Source: Lepus europaeus (Eukaryota; Chordata; Mammalia; Lagomorpha; Leporidae). From it: a DNA stretch of 64,000 nt. Numbering within the stretch: the stretch's first letter is position 1; every line of letters begins with the position of its first letter. Below the pieces are notes generated by a model. It saw nothing but the letters and a program-made list of their open reading frames with translations, had not been told where the DNA came from and ran no database searches. The stretch spans positions 870,501 through 934,500 of the forward strand of contig NC_084845.1 in the NCBI RefSeq assembly GCF_033115175.1. The letters are read 5' to 3'. The translations under genes and the position numbers were made by a program. Shown here in pieces: positions 59,522-64,000 of this stretch.

Positions 59522-60558
59522 TTACCTTCTTTCATATTGGTGACCATGTTTCTGTGTTTCTGTGTGTAACACATCTTTAAGCATCTTTTCCAGGGCAGGA
59601 TGAGTGGCAACAAATTCTTTCAGTTTCTGTTTGCTATGAAAAGTCTTAATTTCACCTTCACTCACAAATGAGAGCTTTGCAGGATATAGTATTCTGGGCT
59701 GGCAGTTTTTCTCTCTTAGTCCCTGGGCTATGTCTCGCCATTCCCTTCTAGCTTATAGGGTTTCTGATGAGAAGTCAGCTGTGAGTCTAATTGGAGATCC
59801 TCTAAGAGTAATCTGACGTTTCTCTCTTGCACCTTTTAGGATCTTTTCTTTATGTTTCACTGTGGTGAGTTTGATTACAACATGTCGTGGTGAGGATCTC
59901 TTTTGGTCATGTTTATTAGGGGTTCTATAAGCTTCCTGTACTAAGATGCCTCTGTCCTTCTCCAAACCTGGGAAATTTTCTGCTAGTATGTCACTGAAAA
60001 TGCCTTCTAATCCTTTCTCCCTCTCCATGCCTTCAGGAACTCCTAGAACCCGAATGTTGGGTTTTTTAATAGTATCCTGTAGATTCCCGACAATATTTTT
60101 TAGATTTCTAATTTCTTCTTCTTTTCTTTGGTTTGCCTGTTTCCTTTCCTGTTCTCTGTCTTCTAAGTCTGATATTCTCTCTTCTGCTTCGCCCATTCTG
60201 TTTTTAAGGCTCTCTAATGTGTTTGTCATTTGATCTATTGAATTCTTCATTTCATTATGATTTCTCGTCACTATCAGAGTTTCTTGTTCCACTAGTTGTT
60301 TCATTTCATTTTGATTCCTCCTTAATATTTCATTTTCATGAGAGAGATTTTCTATCTTGTCCAGTGAGGATTTCTGTAGTTCAAGAATTTGTTTTTGAGA
60401 ACTCCTTAATGTTCTTATCAATTTTTTGAGATCCGCTTCTTGCATTTCTTCAATCTCATCATCTTCATAATCTTGAATTGGGGTGTCTTTTTCATTTGGG
60501 TCGTCATAGTGTCTTCCTTGTTCTTGTTACCTCGGTTTTTGCGTTTGTTGTTTGGCAT
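59522..60558 (-). pseudogene. L1 ORF1 of the chimeric LINE, nearly complete
   Basis: It starts MPNNKRKNRG at 60558. A frameshift near 60520 is followed by an open stretch: acidic linker, coiled coil (KLIRTLRSSQKQILELQ...), and the RRM with VLGVPEGMEREKGLEG and SPRHVVIKL. A premature TAA near 59753 (a C-to-T change of a Gln codon after SSETL) cuts off the C-terminal domain, whose residues (PAKLSFVSEGEIKTF) continue in frame to a stop at 59522. About 345 codons in the undamaged layout, the normal ORF1p length. Only two lesions suggest a fairly recent insertion. Confidence 0.9.
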
Positions 60559-61473
60559 GTTGGAGATATTTGGTTTCTTCACTGTGGTGTTTTTTCTTGT
60601 TACACTATGGCTCTATATTAAGTGGACTGTCTGCTTTCGGTGGAGCCTTAGAGGCTTGAGATGAGTGTGGCCTGAGAGCTGTGTTTGGTTCCTCAGGGTT
60701 GAGGGTGTGTCAAAGATGACACTCCCAGGTTAGGTGTGGTAAATCTCTCTTTCTTTTTTTTATTCAAAAGGGAAGTAATTCCACACAGCTGAACATAATT
60801 GGAGGTAGTTAGCAGGCAAATGATATACCCACAGGAGCCAGAGATTGGAAGCTCTTTCCCAAGGACCACACAGGGAATCTCTGCTGCCCTCAGTGTGGGC
60901 TCCAATTCTCCTGCAGTCTCCCACTGGGTTGCCAAGTTAGATGCTAATCTCCTGTTATTTCACCCCTCCCCCCAGAGTCAGGTGTTTCTGCTAGGCTCAG
61001 GGCCGGTGCAGACCTGAGGTCGCCCTGCTTATGATGTATGTCCAAAATGACGCCTGCTCTGTCTTGCTCTCCTTTGAGAGGTGAGCGGAGAGAGAGAAAC
61101 TTGTGTCCGTATCGGTCACTTTTTTTTCTCTCTCTCTCTCTTCTAGTTAGCCTGGTGAATTTTTCCCCATGGAGTTTCAAGCCTCGTTCCCTCTAGTCTC
61201 CTCTTTCCGCTTGCCAGCTGGTGTCTCGGGCTATTGAGTTTTGGCTCACCTCGCGTTCCAGCGCTGGTGTGTTGATTCTGCCGCTGGTGTCCCAAACTTG
61301 GGCTCCCACGCACTCCACGCAGGTACACTGTGAATCACTAGTTCTGGAAGAGTTTCCTCTGCTGTTTCATCCCCTACTCTTCCTTGAGCCTGCAGTATCT
61401 CCACTTATATTAAACTGTCTCTCCCACGGACTAATAGTGTGCTCCCTGCCTATGCCGCCATCTTGCCCTCTCC
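60559..61473 (-). promoter_or_regulatory. L1 5' UTR / internal promoter region of the chimeric LINE
   Basis: GC-richer leader from the terminal GGAGAGGGCAAGATGGCGG (61473) to ORF1. The AAGATGGCGG motif matches the YY1-type site at the start of L1 promoters. A CT/GA run lies at about 61125-61143. Confidence 0.75.
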
Positions 61474-62188
61474 ATGACTTGTGCTTTTAAAATGGGATAA
61501 TATGTAAATATTAATGTGATATGTGATTATCTCAGAAATAATGAGTATCAATGGGAAATGTAATATCCCAAATTCTTATTAATGAGCTTACATCAGATAT
61601 CCGTTGCTCTCCCATCCTATAGTACACTAATTAGAACAAATGTACATGTAGTATTAACCTTCATTATAATTTGTTTTTGTTTTTCCCATATATCTGTTAC
61701 AGTACTAAAGACTTCTTTTGAAGTACCTAAGAATGGTTAAAATGTAAATGTGATTGAATTAAGTGCTGTTCATTAATGCCCTTTTAGGGCTCTTCAGCAC
61801 AGAGGGCAGTTGCAACTCAAATAGTAATTATTTGAAAGGATTCAGTAGTAAAGAAATATTTATTTTATTTATTTTTGTCACCATTCACTTCAAACTTGAA
61901 TTTTTCTTTAGTAAATGTTTATGAATTTTGGGCCTTTATAACAAGAAAACCCAGGAACAACAAAGCATCAAATATTTTCAGTATTATTTGAGAAGTTATA
62001 TACTGAACCAAGTTGTATAAGATCTTGACTGTTTATTTTAGGAAAAGAAAGTGTGGACTCAATATTAGTACATTTTAGCATTGTACAGGACAAGATATAT
62101 TTTTGAAGAAATACTTTGAGTGCATTGTCCTTAGGGCGCATTAGTTCTGCTTCTTGTCTAACAGCTCTATAAAATATATGTGATAATT

Positions 62189-64000
62189 GGGGCGGAGCCA
62201 AGATGGTGGATAGTAAGAACGTGCCACTTAGCTTGGGAAAATAAAATTTCATAAAAGTGGTACAGAAACAGATGGATAGACCAATGGAACAGAATAGAAA
62301 CACCAGAAATCAATCCAAACATCTACAGCCAACTTATATTTGATCAAATATCCAAAACTAATCCCTGGAATAAGGACAGCCTATTCAATAAATGGTGCTG
62401 GGAAAATTGGATTTCCATGTGCAGAAGCTTGAAGCAAGACCCATACCTTTCACCTTACACAAAAATTCACTCAACGTGGATTAAAGACTTAAATCTATGA
62501 CCCGAAACCATCAAATTATTAGAGAGCATTGGAGAAACCCTGCAAGATATAGGTACAGGCAAAGACTTCTTGGAAAAGACCCCAGGAGCACAGGCAGTCA
62601 AAACCAAAATTAACATTTGGGATTGCATCAAATTGAGAAGTTTCTGTACTTCAAAAGAAACAGTCAGGAAAGTGAAGAGGCAACCGACAGAATGGGAAAA
62701 AAATTTGCAAACTATACTACAGATAAAGGGTTGATAACCAGAATCTACAAAGAAATCAAGAAAATCCACAACAACAGAACAAAAACCCACTGAAGAGATG
62801 GGCCAAGGACCTCAATAGACATTTTTCAAAAGAGGAAATCCAAATGGCCAACAGACACATGAAAAAATGTTCAAGATCACTAGCAATCAGAGAAATGCAA
62901 ATCAAAACCACAGTGAGGTTTCTCCTCACCCCGGTGAGAATGGCTCACATCCAGAAATCTACCAACAATAGATGCTGGAGAGGATGTGGGGAAAAAGGAA
63001 CACTAACCCACTGTTTGTGGGAATGCAAACTGGTTAAGCCACTATGGAAGTCAGTCTGGAGATTCCTCAGAAACCTGAACATAACCCTACCATACAACCC
63101 AGCCATCCCACTCCTTGGAATTTACCCAAAGGAAATTAATTTGGCTAATAAAAAAGCCATCTGCACATTAATGTTTATTGCAGCTCAATTCACAATAGCT
63201 AAGACCTGGAACCAACCCAAATGCCCATCAACAGTACACTGGATAAAGAAATTATGGGACATCTACTCTATAGAATACTATACAGCAGTAAGAAACAATG
63301 AAACCCAGTCATTTGCAGCAAGATGGAGGAATCTGGAAAACATCATGCTGAGTGAATTAAGCCAGTCCCAAAGAGACAAATATCATTTGTTTTCCCTGAT
63401 CGGTGACAACTAAGTGAGCACCAAAGGGGAAACCTGTTGAAGTGAAATGGACACTATAAGAAACAATGAGCTGATCAGCTCCTGTCCTGACTCTAGATGT
63501 ACAATGTAATACTTTATCCTTTTTAGTATTTGTTGTTGTTGTTGTTGTTCTAGTATTATTGGTTGAACCTTGTAATTAACACACAATTATTCTTAGGTGT
63601 TTAAATTTTAACTGAAAAGTGATCCTTGTTAAATTTCAGAGTGGAAAAAGAGAGGGAGGAGATGCACAATTTGGGACATGCACAATCAGTCTTGCCCCAA
63701 ATGATGGAGTTAGAAATGTGCCAGGGGATTCCAATACAATCCCATCAAGGTGGCATGTACCAATGCCATCTCACTAGTTCAAGTGATCAATTTCAGTTCA
63801 CATTCAATGGCCTGGATAGGTCTAAGAAACAAAGGGATCACACAAACAAGACAAGTGTCTTCTAATACTTACTGATAGAATCAAAAAGGGAGAGAAATAT
63901 CCAGCATGGGAAGTGGGATACACAGCAGACTCATAGAATGGCAGATTTCCTAAACAACACTCTGGCCTCAGAATCAGCCCTTAAGGCATTCAGACCTGGC
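62189..64000 (+). mobile_element. L1-3: internally deleted LINE-1, runs off the window
   Basis: It begins with the L1 5' tip GGGGCGGAGCCAAGATGG, keeps only about 70 bp of 5' UTR, then jumps at about 62258 to the last third of ORF2 (GGTACAGAAACAGATGG). ORF2 ends at 63413 and a 3' UTR follows to the window edge, without the SINE that L1-1 and L1-2 carry there. The insertion site matches about base 1363 of the other flank copy. Confidence 0.92.
62258..63413 (+). pseudogene. L1 ORF2 C-terminal remnant (L1-3)
   Basis: Only the end of ORF2p is present, with no endonuclease and no RT catalytic motif. The frame is broken upstream, with a stop near 62500 and a frameshift near 62700. The last 189 codons are open and hold the cysteine-rich segment [14 protein letters not shown] (near 62980-63020). 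It cannot act as a reverse transcriptase. Confidence 0.9.

Larger units (their letters stand above)
56380..61473 (-). mobile_element. Chimeric LINE-1 lacking ORF2, carrying retroviral-type DNA
   Basis: Minus-strand element flanked by ATGACTTGTGCTTTT (56365-56379 and 61474-61488); the empty site is at about 653-667. In transcription order it has the L1 5' tip GGAGAGGGCAAGATGGCGG, a 5' UTR of about 0.9 kb, ORF1 (60558 down to 59522), about 2.7 kb with no ORF2 (59521-56831), then an L1 3' UTR matching L1-1 (56830-56380) and a short A-run. The middle segment is AT-rich and unrecognised from about 59500 to 57700. Below that it contains a decayed retroviral gag-pro segment. In outline it resembles HAL1 (half-L1) elements, which keep ORF1 and lack ORF2. 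Confidence 0.88.
55714..62188. repeat. Second copy of flank 1-1363, split by a LINE
   Basis: Bases 55714-56379 match 1-665, and 61474-62188 match about 652-1363, with only scattered differences. The chimeric LINE at 56380-61473 interrupts it, and L1-3 begins at its right edge. It therefore marks a duplication with a period of about 55.7 kb that encloses the V1R array. Confidence 0.93.

Overview
The window is mammalian nuclear DNA, and almost certainly from a lagomorph. It is packed with C-type SINEs of the kind found in rabbit and pika: a tRNA-like head, a body with conserved CCAAGTnCTTGGGCC and TGGGAGACC stretches, and a CTCTCTCT/CTGCC tail. It also holds young LINE-1s whose 3' UTRs end in a G-rich block. 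Rabbit (Oryctolagus) is the best guess. There is no bacterial-style gene content, and I found no tRNA, rRNA or CRISPR array.

The biology of the window is a tandem array of vomeronasal type-1 receptor (V1R) genes. Five receptor loci all point to the + strand. Three are intact intronless genes (ATG at 13362, 34156 and 49432). Two are pseudogenes (6398 and 26123) that share the same 396-bp central deletion. Each sits in a homologous unit with the same order: upstream flank, 3' splice acceptor, V1R, downstream flank, relic of a ribosomal protein S7 (RPS7) processed pseudogene, old C-SINE. Once later LINE insertions and one foreign insert are subtracted, the start-to-start spacings are about 6.96, 7.28, 7.08 and 7.34 kb, so the ancestral monomer was about 7 kb. 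Units 1+2 were then copied as a dimer to give unit 3 and the first part of unit 4. Unit 5 shares a block of about 3.7 kb with unit 2.

Layout: 1-2486 gene-free AT-rich flank; 2487-17025 units 1 and 2; 17026-22510 a 5'-truncated, internally deleted L1 at a duplication junction; 22511-46271 units 3 and 4, with a 938-bp foreign insert (30414-31351) and a full-length but broken L1 (36297-44214); 46272-53040 unit 5; 53400-54725 a GC/CpG-rich island at the array edge; 55714-62188 a second copy of the flank seen at 1-1363, carrying two later LINE insertions. One of these (56380-61473, minus) is a chimera: L1 5' UTR and ORF1, no ORF2, about 2.7 kb of foreign DNA including a decayed retroviral gag-pro remnant, then an L1 3' UTR, flanked by a 15-bp target-site duplication. 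The other (62189 to the window end) is an L1 whose 5' tip is fused to the end of ORF2.

The intact receptors presumably act alone as pheromone-type chemoreceptors, one per sensory neuron. What links the genes here is their shared history of duplication, gene conversion and retrotransposition. Coordinates of repeat edges are by eye and may be off by several bases.
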